Shown here in pieces: positions 40,984 through 49,307 of a stretch of 49,386 nt of DNA. The notes under the pieces were generated by a model. That model saw nothing but the letters and a program-made list of their open reading frames with translations, had not been told where the DNA came from and did not search any database. The translations under genes were made by a program, and so were the position numbers. Position 1 is the stretch's first letter. Each line of letters starts with the position of its first letter. Where the stretch lies: positions 1 to 49,386 of the forward strand of contig UQMZ01000026.1 in NCBI GenBank assembly GCA_900542185.1, given 5' to 3'. The DNA is from an uncultured Bacteroidales bacterium (lineage in GTDB: Bacteria > Bacteroidota > Bacteroidia > Bacteroidales > Muribaculaceae).

Positions 40984-41556
40984 ATGGCACAGTTCAACTC
41001 ATATATCGACTTTCTGGATCTTACGGCAGCCACTGATTTTTGCCGCGAGAAGGGCGTGCCATGCCTTTATAAGAAAGGGGAACATTTTTTTCAGCAAGGA
41101 ACCGTTACGCGCTATGCTGCCCTTGTAGTGTCAGGCTATTTCAAAGTCGTCACCCTTAATGATTCGGGAAATGAGGCAGTAATTAATTTTGCCTTTCCCG
41201 GTCAGTTCATTACAGATTTCCATTCATCGCTGCATGGAGAGCCATCCCAGATGTCAATTATCGCCGGGTCTGATTGTGAAATATTGCGAATACCGTTAAA
41301 GACTTTCAAAGAGTTTCTTTCCCCATCGCTGCTCGACGAATACAAATCGCTGTTCAATATGATATTCATGCGGTTGCTCAATCTTTACCGCAAATCGCCA
41401 CGTCAGCGTTATGTGGCACTATGTGAGCAATATCCCCAAATTGTTGAGACCGTTACATTGAAAGATCTGTCCTCCTTCCTCTTGATTACACCAAACCATC
41501 TCAGCCGTATCCGCCGGGAACTGGCAAAAAATCCGGACACAGATATCAAAAAATAA
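40984..41556 (+). CDS. Crp/Fnr-type transcriptional regulator
   Basis: A 190-residue protein. A cyclic-nucleotide-binding-like beta-roll (about 25-120) shows YKKGEHFFQQGTVTRYAALV and VSGYFKVVTLNDSGNEAVIN. The C-terminal helical segment has RQRYVALCEQYPQIVETVTL, then LKDLSSFLLITPNHLSRIRR as the DNA-binding helix-turn-helix. No Cys cluster for an iron-sulfur centre was seen, so oxygen sensing as in Fnr is unlikely. Ligand and targets are unknown. Confidence 0.85.
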   Translation: MAQFNSYIDFLDLTAATDFCREKGVPCLYKKGEHFFQQGTVTRYAALVVSGYFKVVTLNDSGNEAVINFAFPGQFITDFHSSLHGEPSQMSIIAGSDCEILRIPLKTFKEFLSPSLLDEYKSLFNMIFMRLLNLYRKSPRQRYVALCEQYPQIVETVTLKDLSSFLLITPNHLSRIRRELAKNPDTDIKK

Positions 41557-41677
41557 GCAAAAGTAAGGGAGTCTATACATTTGTTAAGAACAAATCCATT
41601 CATCCTTACTAAATTTGTAATTGGAACGGATGCGACCTGTCCGTGACATTTTGGAAAATAAGAAGCCTTAAACCATT

Positions 41678-42301
41678 ATGAAGAAGTTAGTATTAGTGTC
41701 AGCGATTGTCGTTCAGGCGTGCGTGGCGTTCGCGCAGGATTGCTGCGTGAACGACAGCACTGTACGAGAAATTCAGTTCCCGCTCACCGAGAAGGACACA
41801 GAAACCGTATTTTACTATTTCAACAACGAATGGATAGCAGGCGCACCACTTGACATGGTGCCGGCCGACTCCATCCAGAAGATGGAAGTGAAAAACGACG
41901 AGTACGGCAACCGGTCTGTGTTCCTGACGGTTTCGCCTGAAACCGTAGCCAATGTCAAGGCGGAACTAAAAAAACTGTTTATAAACCTTGACCCACGCTG
42001 TGAGTTTCCCGGAGGCAACGGTAAACTAAAGGAATGGATTGATGCCAACCTCCGGGTGCCTGAAGGTTACAAAGGTTCCGAACGGGTAATTGTCAACTTT
42101 ACCGTGCATCCCGACGGCTCGATAAGCAACGCGACAATCAAACGCCCCAGCAAAAACGAGGCGGCAAATCAAGAGGCCCTAAGACTTGTCAATGCGTTGC
42201 CCAACTTCCGCGTCAAATACTTCACGCCCCGAAAGAGCGACTTACACTATTGTATTCCAATAACTTTCCGCGAGCCGGGCGCGATATTCATAAGAGGCTG
42301 A
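41678..42301 (+). CDS. Exported TonB-C-terminal-domain protein
   Basis: A 207-residue protein with a signal peptide (about 1-20, ending AFAQ) and a C-terminal TonB-like domain (about 110-205): WIDANLRVPEGYKGSERVIV, FTVHPDGSISNATIKRPSKN, EALRLVNALPNFRVKY. True TonB proteins keep an N-terminal membrane anchor and a Pro-rich linker, which are missing here, so this is a periplasmic TonB-domain protein rather than the energy transducer. The middle (about 25-100) is not recognised. The candidate RNA/terminator element follows the stop codon. Confidence 0.82.
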   Translation: MKKLVLVSAIVVQACVAFAQDCCVNDSTVREIQFPLTEKDTETVFYYFNNEWIAGAPLDMVPADSIQKMEVKNDEYGNRSVFLTVSPETVANVKAELKKLFINLDPRCEFPGGNGKLKEWIDANLRVPEGYKGSERVIVNFTVHPDGSISNATIKRPSKNEAANQEALRLVNALPNFRVKYFTPRKSDLHYCIPITFREPGAIFIRG

Positions 42302-42384
42302 AAATAAAAGCCTTTTATCGAATAGACTTGTTAAAAGCTTATGGAATTCGTAATGTCTACTATTCCTACATCCACAAAAGATTG

Positions 42385-42479
42385 TTTCCCTTGAACAAAA
42401 AAATTCGCTTGAGCGAGCAACGATTTCAGAGATCGGTTTCGCCCGGTTGGAAAGAGCAGTCGCAAGACCGCTCTTTTTT
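42385..42479 (+). ncRNA. Structured RNA/terminator element, copy 2
   Basis: Homologous to 31063-31171: TTTCCC near the start, a short TCGC-TTGA-GCGA hairpin (42405-42416), the word GCAACGATTT (42417-42426), a hairpin ATCGG/CCGGT (42432-42447), then a terminator stem AAAGAGC/GCTCTTT with an inner GTC-GCAA-GAC and TTTTTT. The inner pairs differ from copy 1 by paired changes and both loops are GNRA, which supports selection on the structure. No promoter was seen, so it may be the 3' end of the TonB-domain mRNA. The rest of 42302-42613 shows no gene. Confidence 0.55.
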
Positions 42480-42592
42480 ATTTAATGCAGAATTATTCTA
42501 AGCATTGAGATTATGCCGAGACTCCAGAATGACGCACAAAGTGATTTTTCTTATTTTTACATCGGAGGGAACTATTCTCATTAAATTGCAAC

Positions 42593-42600
42593 TAACTTTG
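42593..42600 (+). promoter_or_regulatory. -7 box of the sigma-factor operon
   Basis: TAACTTTG, 13 bases before the first ATG. No TTG at the normal -33 distance, as expected if another sigma factor or an activator (perhaps the product itself) drives it. Confidence 0.5.
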
Positions 42601-42613
42601 CAAAGAGAAACAG

Positions 42614-43114
42614 ATGATGATGAATTCTGACTATAATAAATCTTTCATGGCGATGGTCGGACGACACGAAAAGGTAATTTTCAGTGTCTGTTTCTTCTAC
42701 GCGACAAGCGAGGTGCCATTTGAGGATCTACGACAGGAAGTCCTGATTTCTCTATTCAAAGGGTATCGTAATTTCCGACAGGAGAGTTCTGAAGCGACTT
42801 GGGTATATAAAGTATGCATAAACACTTGTCTGTTTTCCTTGAGAAAGTTTAACCCAAAAATCAAAACGGTTTCTTTCGACGATATTCCCTCTTTTCACTT
42901 TCAGGATGATAACGATAAGGCATTGAGAGAAAAGTTAGAATGGCTTTACGCTCAAATAGCACAACTCAATCCCATGGAAAAAGCCTTGATATTAATGTGG
43001 CTTGATGAGTTAAGCTATGAAGAAATTGCCTCAAATATGGGTATCCCGAGGAATACTGTCGCATCCCGTCTATATAGAATCAAAGAAAAGATTTCATCAA
43101 GAAAGGAGGTTTAA
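42614..43114 (+). CDS. ECF-type RNA polymerase sigma factor
   Basis: A 166-residue sigma-70 family protein with region 2 (about 15-80; VPFEDLRQEVLISLFKGYRN, then ATWVYKVCINTCLFSLRK) and region 4 (about 110-160; LNPMEKALILMWLDELSYEE and IASNMGIPRNTVASRLYRIK). First gene of a three-gene operon with a membrane protein (next start three bases after the stop) and a CPBP protease. Any of three adjacent ATG codons could start it. Confidence 0.9.
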   Translation: MMMNSDYNKSFMAMVGRHEKVIFSVCFFYATSEVPFEDLRQEVLISLFKGYRNFRQESSEATWVYKVCINTCLFSLRKFNPKIKTVSFDDIPSFHFQDDNDKALREKLEWLYAQIAQLNPMEKALILMWLDELSYEEIASNMGIPRNTVASRLYRIKEKISSRKEV

Positions 43115-43116
43115 TT

Positions 43117-43671
43117 ATGGAACTTGAAGATTTGAAAACAACATGGGAGTCGGTTAAGCCTCATATCGATTCGCAACTCAGTGAGAATGTGGCAAACGAA
43201 TCACTCTCAAAAAGGAATGACATAAAATCGAGACTTTTGACAAGAGCTCGGTGGGATGGGATTTTTACAATAATTTGCCTCATCCTCATGGCTTTTTCTC
43301 CCTTCTGGTCGCCCATGAAATTCCCATATTGGTGGCTCATCGTCTTTTGCCTGACTATTTTCATCGCCATTATCTATGGAATCAGAATATACTGTTCCAT
43401 CAAGGCCGTCAATCTATGGGATTATACAAACCAGGAAATTCTTATGACTGTCGTATCGGTAAAAAAAATGTATCGCAATATTGAACTTGCGACTGCGTCA
43501 GTAATAATTCCGCTTTTGATATGGCTCTCCCTCACTCCAATGTTCATTAATACCTGGAGAATGTTTTTTGCCTGGGGACTGACTGTATTGGGGTTCGGTC
43601 TTGAATACCTGTGGTATAGAAGTAATATTAAACAAATCAACAACCTTATAGATTGGGAGAAGGAGCTATGA
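43117..43671 (+). CDS. Four-helix membrane protein, possible anti-sigma factor
   Basis: A 184-residue protein with a soluble, polar N-terminal segment (about 1-45; MELEDLKTTWESVKPHIDSQ) and about four membrane helices (about 47-65, 70-90, 120-140, 145-165). The position directly after an ECF sigma gene and the cytosolic N-terminal helix suggest a membrane anti-sigma factor; this is inference, since I see no ZAS-type motif (HxxxCxxC). Its stop overlaps the CPBP start (ATGA). Confidence 0.7.
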   Translation: MELEDLKTTWESVKPHIDSQLSENVANESLSKRNDIKSRLLTRARWDGIFTIICLILMAFSPFWSPMKFPYWWLIVFCLTIFIAIIYGIRIYCSIKAVNLWDYTNQEILMTVVSVKKMYRNIELATASVIIPLLIWLSLTPMFINTWRMFFAWGLTVLGFGLEYLWYRSNIKQINNLIDWEKEL

Positions 43672-44360
43672 AATTCATTCTTTCACGTACAGATGATTTC
43701 CGGATCCATTCCAAGAAATGGGTCGTGGGATATGGATTGTTGTTCTGGCTGATTAGTCGAATTGTCGCGATGCTTCTGATTATCGGATGTACCGCCATTT
43801 ATAAGACGTGTGGTATCGACCCGGAGTCGCAGACCAATTTTGTAGGCAATCCGGAAACTGCAAAGACAATTGGATCGACTGTCTATGTATTGATGACTGT
43901 CAGTATTGTCGCGCCATTGCTGGAAGAATGTATATTCCGCCTGGGATTATCTTTCAGAAGATGGCAAGTGGCGTTGGCTGCATCCGCAATACCTGCTTAT
44001 ATGCTTTGGCAGCATATATATTCCCATTCCATCGCCTATGTTGCCATCTGTGCATTCGCAATGGCAGCACTGTTTTCAGCAATCTATTTCTTCACTACAG
44101 ATTCTTTCTGGAATTCACAAAAGAAAAAGTATTATAAACCTTCGATTTACGTCACAGCCATAGCATTCGGACTTCTTCATCTCATAGCCTTCTCTAATTA
44201 TGATTATACCCTTATCCCATATATGCTATTAGTTATCAGCGTCCCGTTCTTCGCCGGATGTGCAATAACATATTACCGGGTAAATCTTGGTTTCTGGTGG
44301 GGCGTCGGTCTGCATATCTTCAACAATCTCCCGGCAATAGTTGTAATGTTATCAATCTAA
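43668..44360 (+). CDS. CPBP family intramembrane protease
   Basis: A 230-residue membrane protein with six or more helices. The CPBP (Abi/Rce1-like) motifs are present: LLEECIFRLGLSFRRW (the EExxxR motif), FGLLHLIAF and GVGLHIFNNLPAI. Members are glutamate or metal-type intramembrane proteases, prenyl-CaaX related, sometimes bacteriocin-immunity related. The start at 43668 overlaps the preceding TGA as ATGA and has GGAG upstream; an earlier ATG at 43653 seems less likely. In this operon it could process the membrane partner of the sigma factor (inference). Confidence 0.85.
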   Translation: MKFILSRTDDFRIHSKKWVVGYGLLFWLISRIVAMLLIIGCTAIYKTCGIDPESQTNFVGNPETAKTIGSTVYVLMTVSIVAPLLEECIFRLGLSFRRWQVALAASAIPAYMLWQHIYSHSIAYVAICAFAMAALFSAIYFFTTDSFWNSQKKKYYKPSIYVTAIAFGLLHLIAFSNYDYTLIPYMLLVISVPFFAGCAITYYRVNLGFWWGVGLHIFNNLPAIVVMLSI

Positions 44361-44434
44361 AAACCCTCTGTACTACAGAACGGAAATTTGCATGGAGATT
44401 CCATAACTTTTACATTTATGTAAAACATTTTTCT

Positions 44435-44460
44435 TAATTTTGCGTTGTAAATACAAACGC
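44435..44460 (+). promoter_or_regulatory. -7 box and imperfect palindrome before the HTH gene
   Basis: TAATTTTG at 44435-44442, then the imperfect inverted repeat GCGTTGTAAATACAAACGC (44442-44460) across the transcription start, a typical place for an autorepressor operator. Confidence 0.6.
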
Positions 44461-44467
44461 AAAAATT

Positions 44468-44734
44468 ATGAGAACCGCCAACATTTCTTTACAGGAAATC
44501 TTCAATGAGATTCCTCTGGAGAAACGGGAGGAAACCCGGCTCTCTTTTGCAATCTCTAACAGGCTCGATGCACTTATGCACGAAAAAGGCCTGAATAAAA
44601 AACAGTTTGCCGAAGCACTCGGCAAACGTCCCAACGAGATAACGCGTTGGCTTAGCGGCGAGCATAACTTCACTATCTCAACGCTTGCCATGCTGTCCAC
44701 ATTCTTCGGTCAGCCAATTATTACAGTCGATTGA
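44468..44734 (+). CDS. Small HTH (antitoxin-like) DNA-binding protein
   Basis: An 88-residue XRE-type regulator. The helix-turn-helix is NKKQFAEALGKRPNEITRWL (about 38-57), followed by SGEHNFTISTLAMLSTFFGQ. This layout is like HigA-type antitoxins. No toxin gene is seen on either side: the CPBP gene ends 107 bases upstream, and the next gene is convergent. Possibly an orphan antitoxin or a plain autoregulator. A palindrome overlaps its promoter. Confidence 0.85.
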   Translation: MRTANISLQEIFNEIPLEKREETRLSFAISNRLDALMHEKGLNKKQFAEALGKRPNEITRWLSGEHNFTISTLAMLSTFFGQPIITVD

Positions 44735-44811
44735 ACAATTTTCACCTTCAGGGTCTGCAACTTATAAACTAAAAGTTAAGTCTACACCGAGCTAAGGAGC
44801 CGGATTCCCGA

Positions 44812-46032
44812 TTATTTGGCTTTGCTGAGGTTCAGCTCCTGGACGGCAGGCTTGTAGGTGGCGTCGCCATCGGCTTCCACGCATAGCGTGATGCCGGTCC
44901 ACTGGCGTTTCGGGTCGCGTCCGAAATAATCGGGATCGTAACGGAAGGTATATTCGCCGGTCTGAATGGCCGGCCCCGAAATCAGCACCACCCGCGGGCG
45001 TACGGCGGCATGAGCGTCACTCTCCGTCATGCGTGTTTCGTCCGTAAACACCGGCTCCACCGTGAACTCTCCCTCATGATACCTGCCGTTGATCTTGACA
45101 TGGCTGTCCTTGTTGTACGGCAGCAGTTCGCCGTTGATTTTCAGCGACACATACTGCATCTTCTTGCCGCGCGTCTCGGCATAACGCGCCTTGGTCATGT
45201 CGGCCATCTCCCGGTCCTGGTACCAGAACTGCTCGTGCGTATCCGTACTTTCCGTTCCGTCCTCAAACCAACGCGAATATCTTACGCCATCTTCGGGACG
45301 CGGATTCTCCAGAGCCTTGGCTATGAATCGCGCCATATAATCCTGGGTGGCTTCCGACAGATCGAAATGGCCTCTGCCGGCATCGCACAGGAAGGAGATA
45401 CGGCTTTCGGGATACATCATCTGGAAAGCGAGTGCCGGACGCAGACGCGCGTCCCACCATTCATACTCGCCCATCACCATCAGCGCCGGAATGCGGTCGA
45501 TGTTGCGGGTACGCCCCCACTCCACGTTGGCGCGGCCATAGCCGCACAGGTTGGTGCGCGGAGCATCGCCGTGATACGATATCACGCACAGCGTCCTGTC
45601 CGGATTCCACGCCGCGAAATTCCACGGGAACGTAGCCTGCGCCGAATGTCCGAACGGTATTATACGGGCCGTCTTTATCTCATTATGGCCCGACATCGAA
45701 GCCAGCGAGTCGATGATGCTTTCGAAGCGTTCCTGGCAACCGGTAGACGTGTCCCAGTTCTGCGAACCGCTCTGCACGAACACCATAGCCACGCCGAGCG
45801 AATCCATCCTGTGCGTAAACGACGGCGAGCGGAACAGCACCTCCTCCGTCATGTTCTGATGCGCATACAGCACCGCCCGCACCGTTTTCTCTTTCGGCAG
45901 CCGCAGACACACCCTCTGCCCGTCGCCGCCATACATGTAGTCGAATATCTTAGTCTGCCCGGCATCGACAATGCCGACAATTCCAGCCACTGCCAGCACG
46001 CATGCCGCTATTCTCCTTATTCCTTGTCTCAT
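44812..46032 (-). CDS. Exported alpha/beta hydrolase
   Basis: A 406-residue exported enzyme with a signal peptide (about 1-24). The nucleophile elbow is PFGHSAQATFPWNFAAW (Ser about residue 130), and a later GRGHFDLSEATQDYMARF holds the likely catalytic His (about 220). The oxyanion/strand segment VRAVLYAHQNMTEEVLF is as expected. The last about 120 residues form an extra beta-rich domain. Likely an esterase, perhaps acting on substituted glycans, given the neighbouring SGNH esterase; the substrate is unknown. A 12-base imperfect inverted repeat (46039-46050 with 46086-46097) sits in the gap upstream. Confidence 0.8.
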   Translation of the reverse strand: MRQGIRRIAACVLAVAGIVGIVDAGQTKIFDYMYGGDGQRVCLRLPKEKTVRAVLYAHQNMTEEVLFRSPSFTHRMDSLGVAMVFVQSGSQNWDTSTGCQERFESIIDSLASMSGHNEIKTARIIPFGHSAQATFPWNFAAWNPDRTLCVISYHGDAPRTNLCGYGRANVEWGRTRNIDRIPALMVMGEYEWWDARLRPALAFQMMYPESRISFLCDAGRGHFDLSEATQDYMARFIAKALENPRPEDGVRYSRWFEDGTESTDTHEQFWYQDREMADMTKARYAETRGKKMQYVSLKINGELLPYNKDSHVKINGRYHEGEFTVEPVFTDETRMTESDAHAAVRPRVVLISGPAIQTGEYTFRYDPDYFGRDPKRQWTGITLCVEADGDATYKPAVQELNLSKAK

Positions 46033-46105
46033 ATCAATCCGGTTGAATTGCCCCCTCTTTTTTTAATACTCTCAACCACCCCATTCAACTCAACCGGTTT
46101 GTAAT

Positions 46106-47212
46106 TTACCACTTCATCAGCTTGCGGATGTAGGCGGTGAGTTCGGAGGCCATCTTCTGCTGCTGGCGGATCGAGGGATGATAGTCCGCGCCCATTCCGA
46201 GGGAGCCGGTCTGCGGAGTGAAGTCAAAACGATACAGGTTGCGGTCGCCGGCTGACACCGCTTCCGCAACAACCTTGTTCAACGCATCTTTCACCACCTG
46301 CAGCTGCCGCCCGTTCAGCATCGATCCGGTCAACATTATTATTTTCGCGTCGGGGTACGTGGCCCGCAAATGCTTTATGAACTTTCTGTAACCGTCCTCC
46401 AGCAGCGCGACCTCATACCGGTCCTCGCTGACGTCATTGGTGCCTAAATTAACGCACACAACATCGGGCCGGTACTGCGAGTGATCCCACACCTCGGTGG
46501 AATCGCCGAACAGAGTCTGTCCGTACATATCCGGCATGTCACCCTTGCAACCCTCCCTCGGACTGCCATAGTTTCTGTACACTCCTATACCCGACCGCGC
46601 CACTACCAGGTGCTGTGCGTCAAGGTTTCTCGCCGTCCGTGCGGCGTAAGTATAATAGAAATTCTCCGTATCGTATGTGAACCGGTCCGTGGGCTTGTCG
46701 GCTTCGACCCCGTAACCGCACGTTATCGAATTGCCGATAAACTCTATCTTCCGCTTGGGAAGCACCGGTTTGGGCGACAGATCCGCGCCCTTATCCACAT
46801 AGAATCCATGGAATTCCGGCTTCAGCGCATATCCCTCCAGGACATACGTGGCGCGCACCTTATGATTACCTTCCGGAAGGCTTTCTGCCAACGTCACTAT
46901 CGAATCGTTCGGCCCTATGTTCAGCCGGTAAGGCAATTCGTCGTCTATCTCTATCATATAGGAGCCGCTGCCCGGCTTCACGCCCATTTTCAGCGAAGTG
47001 CCGGTAAATCCCGCGTTTATATTTACTCCCGGATAAGTAAATCTGACCGTATCCGGCTTGGCGGTACTGATACGGCCCATGTAGGCGATACGTGAATCGG
47101 ATGCGGGAATGAATTTTGAATCATGACCGTCATTCGCCGACAGTGCCATGAACGCATTGCCCAGAATCAGCAATGGCAACAATATTTTTCCGACTTGCAT
47201 GTCTTTATCCAA
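46106..47212 (-). CDS. SGNH-type carbohydrate esterase (CE2-like)
   Basis: A 368-residue exported protein with a hydrophobic signal segment (about 10-25), an N-terminal jelly-roll-like domain (about 45-150) as in CE2 enzymes, and an SGNH hydrolase domain (about 155-368). Block I is IEFIGNSITCGYGVE (Ser about 166), block III is CVNLGTNDVSEDR (Asn), and block V is GADYHPSIRQQQKMASEL (Asp and His). CE2 enzymes remove acetyl groups from xylan or gluco-oligosaccharides. Either ATG at 47212 or 47200 may start it. It lies between an SLC13 transporter and the alpha/beta hydrolase gene on the same strand. Confidence 0.88.
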   Translation of the reverse strand: MDKDMQVGKILLPLLILGNAFMALSANDGHDSKFIPASDSRIAYMGRISTAKPDTVRFTYPGVNINAGFTGTSLKMGVKPGSGSYMIEIDDELPYRLNIGPNDSIVTLAESLPEGNHKVRATYVLEGYALKPEFHGFYVDKGADLSPKPVLPKRKIEFIGNSITCGYGVEADKPTDRFTYDTENFYYTYAARTARNLDAQHLVVARSGIGVYRNYGSPREGCKGDMPDMYGQTLFGDSTEVWDHSQYRPDVVCVNLGTNDVSEDRYEVALLEDGYRKFIKHLRATYPDAKIIMLTGSMLNGRQLQVVKDALNKVVAEAVSAGDRNLYRFDFTPQTGSLGMGADYHPSIRQQQKMASELTAYIRKLMKW

Positions 47213-47292
47213 TTAAGATTAACGTTCTGAATATTAGCTTATATTATAACTGTTCAAGACCTTATATTATTTCACGGCGGTTCTGAAAATGA

Positions 47293-49125
47293 TCAGAACG
47301 GGAAGAACAGCGGGATTACGAATATCATGAGGATTCCGAGCAGCAGTTGCAGCGGTGCTCCGACCTTGACATAATCCATGAACGTGTATTGTCCCGCAGG
47401 CATCACCAGTGCGTTCGGGGGCGTGGAGAACGGCGACATGAAGCACAATGATGCACCGAACGTCACGGCAAACAGCATTGGCAGCGGGCTGACACCATAC
47501 GCCACGGCACTCTGCACAGCTATCGGCGCCATCAGCACGCTTGTGGCGGTGTTGGAGATGAACAGTGTCAGCAACGACGTGGTGAAATATATTCCCGCCA
47601 TCAGCCAATGCGGGCCGATGCCTCCCAATGCCTCGACAAGCGACACGCTCACAAGCTCGCTCACTCCCGTCTTTTCCAATGCGAAACTCATAGGCATCAT
47701 GGCCGCTATCAGCACCACGCTCTCCCAGTTTATGGTTCGATAAGCGTCGGATATGGTGCGGAAACATCCCGTCAGCATCATCAGGACGCAAGCCGTCAGC
47801 ACCACGAACACAGCCGGCACGCTGCTGAACACCAGCGCCAGTATCATGGCCAGCATTATCACCGCGGCGATGGGAGCCTTGTAGTCTATCGTCACCTTCG
47901 ACGCCCGGCTCTCCGGCTCGCCCAGCACCACCCAGTCGCGCGTGTCGCGGCTTATCTTCCCGATGGCGTCCCATGTGCCCTGCACCAGCAGCACGTCGCC
48001 TTTCGACACCTTACGCTCGCCTATGTTGTGCGTGATGTAACTGCCCCCGCGCCGCACGCCCAATATATTGACGTTATATTTGTTTCGGAAGTCAAGTTCC
48101 GCAATCGTCTCCTTCAGTATGCCTGAATTGGGAAGCACCACAAGCTCGGCCAGACCTATGTCATAAAAGTCAAGATGCCGGCGTGATTCGTCATTGTCGT
48201 CGGCTATGCGCAGGTCATAGTCCGACACGAAACGGTCTACGTTTTCCCTCGGACCACGTATAAACAGTATGTCTCCCGGTTCAATCACCGATTTGGCCGA
48301 CGGCGCCTCCTGCGACACATTCTTCAGCAGGCCCTTGCCCTCAACCACCCTCAGTTCCAGCACGTCGAGGCCATAATTGGCCCTGAGCGAAAGGGCACCG
48401 AGCGAAAGTCCCGATATCAGCGACGACGCGGGAACGTCAACGCGCCACAGGTCGTGGTTCAGATTGTATTCCTCCACAATGTCTACCAGCGTACGGTCAC
48501 CTTTGACGGCACCGGAATTCTTCTTTTTGCCGCGTGTCAATATTTTGCTGAGCGGAATCAACAGCAGCGTACCGGCCACCAGGCACACCAGGCCTGCGGG
48601 CAGAAATGAGAACATGGTCAGCGGCTTCCCGCTGAATTCCTCCCACGCTTCTGCTATGACAAGGTTGGGCGGTGTACCGATCAGCGTAAGCATACCGCCG
48701 ATACTCGATGCGAACGCCAACGGCATCAGGAACCGTGAGGCCGGTGCCCCGGCCGACGCGGCCATCGACACCACTATCGGCAGCATCAATGCCACGGTGC
48801 CCGTGTTGCTCACGAATCCGCCTATCACGCCGGTGGCCAGCACCACCACTAAGAACAGGCGTGTCGGACTGCCGTTGCCCAGGCGCGACAGTTTCGCCCC
48901 CATCATTTTCGCCAGTCCGGTATTGAAAATCGCGCCACCCACTATGAACAGCCCCACCATCATGATGACGATAGGATTCGAAAAACCCGACAGGGCCTCC
49001 TGAGTGGTCAATATTCCCGACAGAGTCAGTATCAGCAGCGCGATAAGCGCCACGATGTCGGCCCGTATCCGGCCCCATACGAATCCGGCCGCAGCCAGCA
49101 CAAGCGTCATGATCGTTATCCACAT
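47293..49125 (-). CDS. SLC13-type anion transporter with TrkA-C domains
   Basis: A 610-residue inner-membrane transporter of the DASS/SLC13 family. There are about 11 membrane helices in two halves, separated by a cytoplasmic region (about 205-385) with two TrkA-C (RCK-type) domains (ELRVVEGKGLLKNVSQEAPS; VLPNSGILKETIAELDFRNK). Half-repeat motifs are FVSNTGTVALMLPIVVSMAA and FISNTATSVLMAPIAVQSA. Substrates of the family are sulfate or di- and tricarboxylates; the one here is unknown. Two palindromic operators lie upstream at 49210-49305. Confidence 0.9.
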   Translation of the reverse strand: MWITIMTLVLAAAGFVWGRIRADIVALIALLILTLSGILTTQEALSGFSNPIVIMMVGLFIVGGAIFNTGLAKMMGAKLSRLGNGSPTRLFLVVVLATGVIGGFVSNTGTVALMLPIVVSMAASAGAPASRFLMPLAFASSIGGMLTLIGTPPNLVIAEAWEEFSGKPLTMFSFLPAGLVCLVAGTLLLIPLSKILTRGKKKNSGAVKGDRTLVDIVEEYNLNHDLWRVDVPASSLISGLSLGALSLRANYGLDVLELRVVEGKGLLKNVSQEAPSAKSVIEPGDILFIRGPRENVDRFVSDYDLRIADDNDESRRHLDFYDIGLAELVVLPNSGILKETIAELDFRNKYNVNILGVRRGGSYITHNIGERKVSKGDVLLVQGTWDAIGKISRDTRDWVVLGEPESRASKVTIDYKAPIAAVIMLAMILALVFSSVPAVFVVLTACVLMMLTGCFRTISDAYRTINWESVVLIAAMMPMSFALEKTGVSELVSVSLVEALGGIGPHWLMAGIYFTTSLLTLFISNTATSVLMAPIAVQSAVAYGVSPLPMLFAVTFGASLCFMSPFSTPPNALVMPAGQYTFMDYVKVGAPLQLLLGILMIFVIPLFFPF

Positions 49126-49203
49126 GGCGTATAATTTCCTTTTCGTTCTTAAATCATTTCAACAATACCTGTCCCGCCTTTGTTCCAGCCTCTCAGCAAT
49201 GGA

Positions 49204-49307
49204 ATTTTATTTGTTATGATTAACAAAATTCAAAATTCCACATTTTTATTTATTATACCAAATAAAATCCCAATTTTCTTGATTTTATTTGTTACGATTA
49301 ACAAAAT
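49204..49307. promoter_or_regulatory. Two palindromic operator-like sites upstream of the SLC13 gene
   Basis: The palindromes TTTGTTA-TGAT-TAACAAA (49210-49227) and TTTGTTA-CGAT-TAACAAA (49288-49305) have identical seven-base arms and are centred 78 bp apart. They lie within a 26-base direct repeat (49204-49229, 49282-49307; one mismatch). A third, weaker AT-rich symmetry (TTTATTT/AAATAAA) sits between them. No clear -7 box was identified. Confidence 0.65.

Noticed and set aside
45010..46104. 364-codon plus-strand ORF opposite the alpha/beta hydrolase
   Set aside because: The opposite strand has a signal peptide, GHSAQ nucleophile and family features; this ORF has His/Arg-rich shadow composition.
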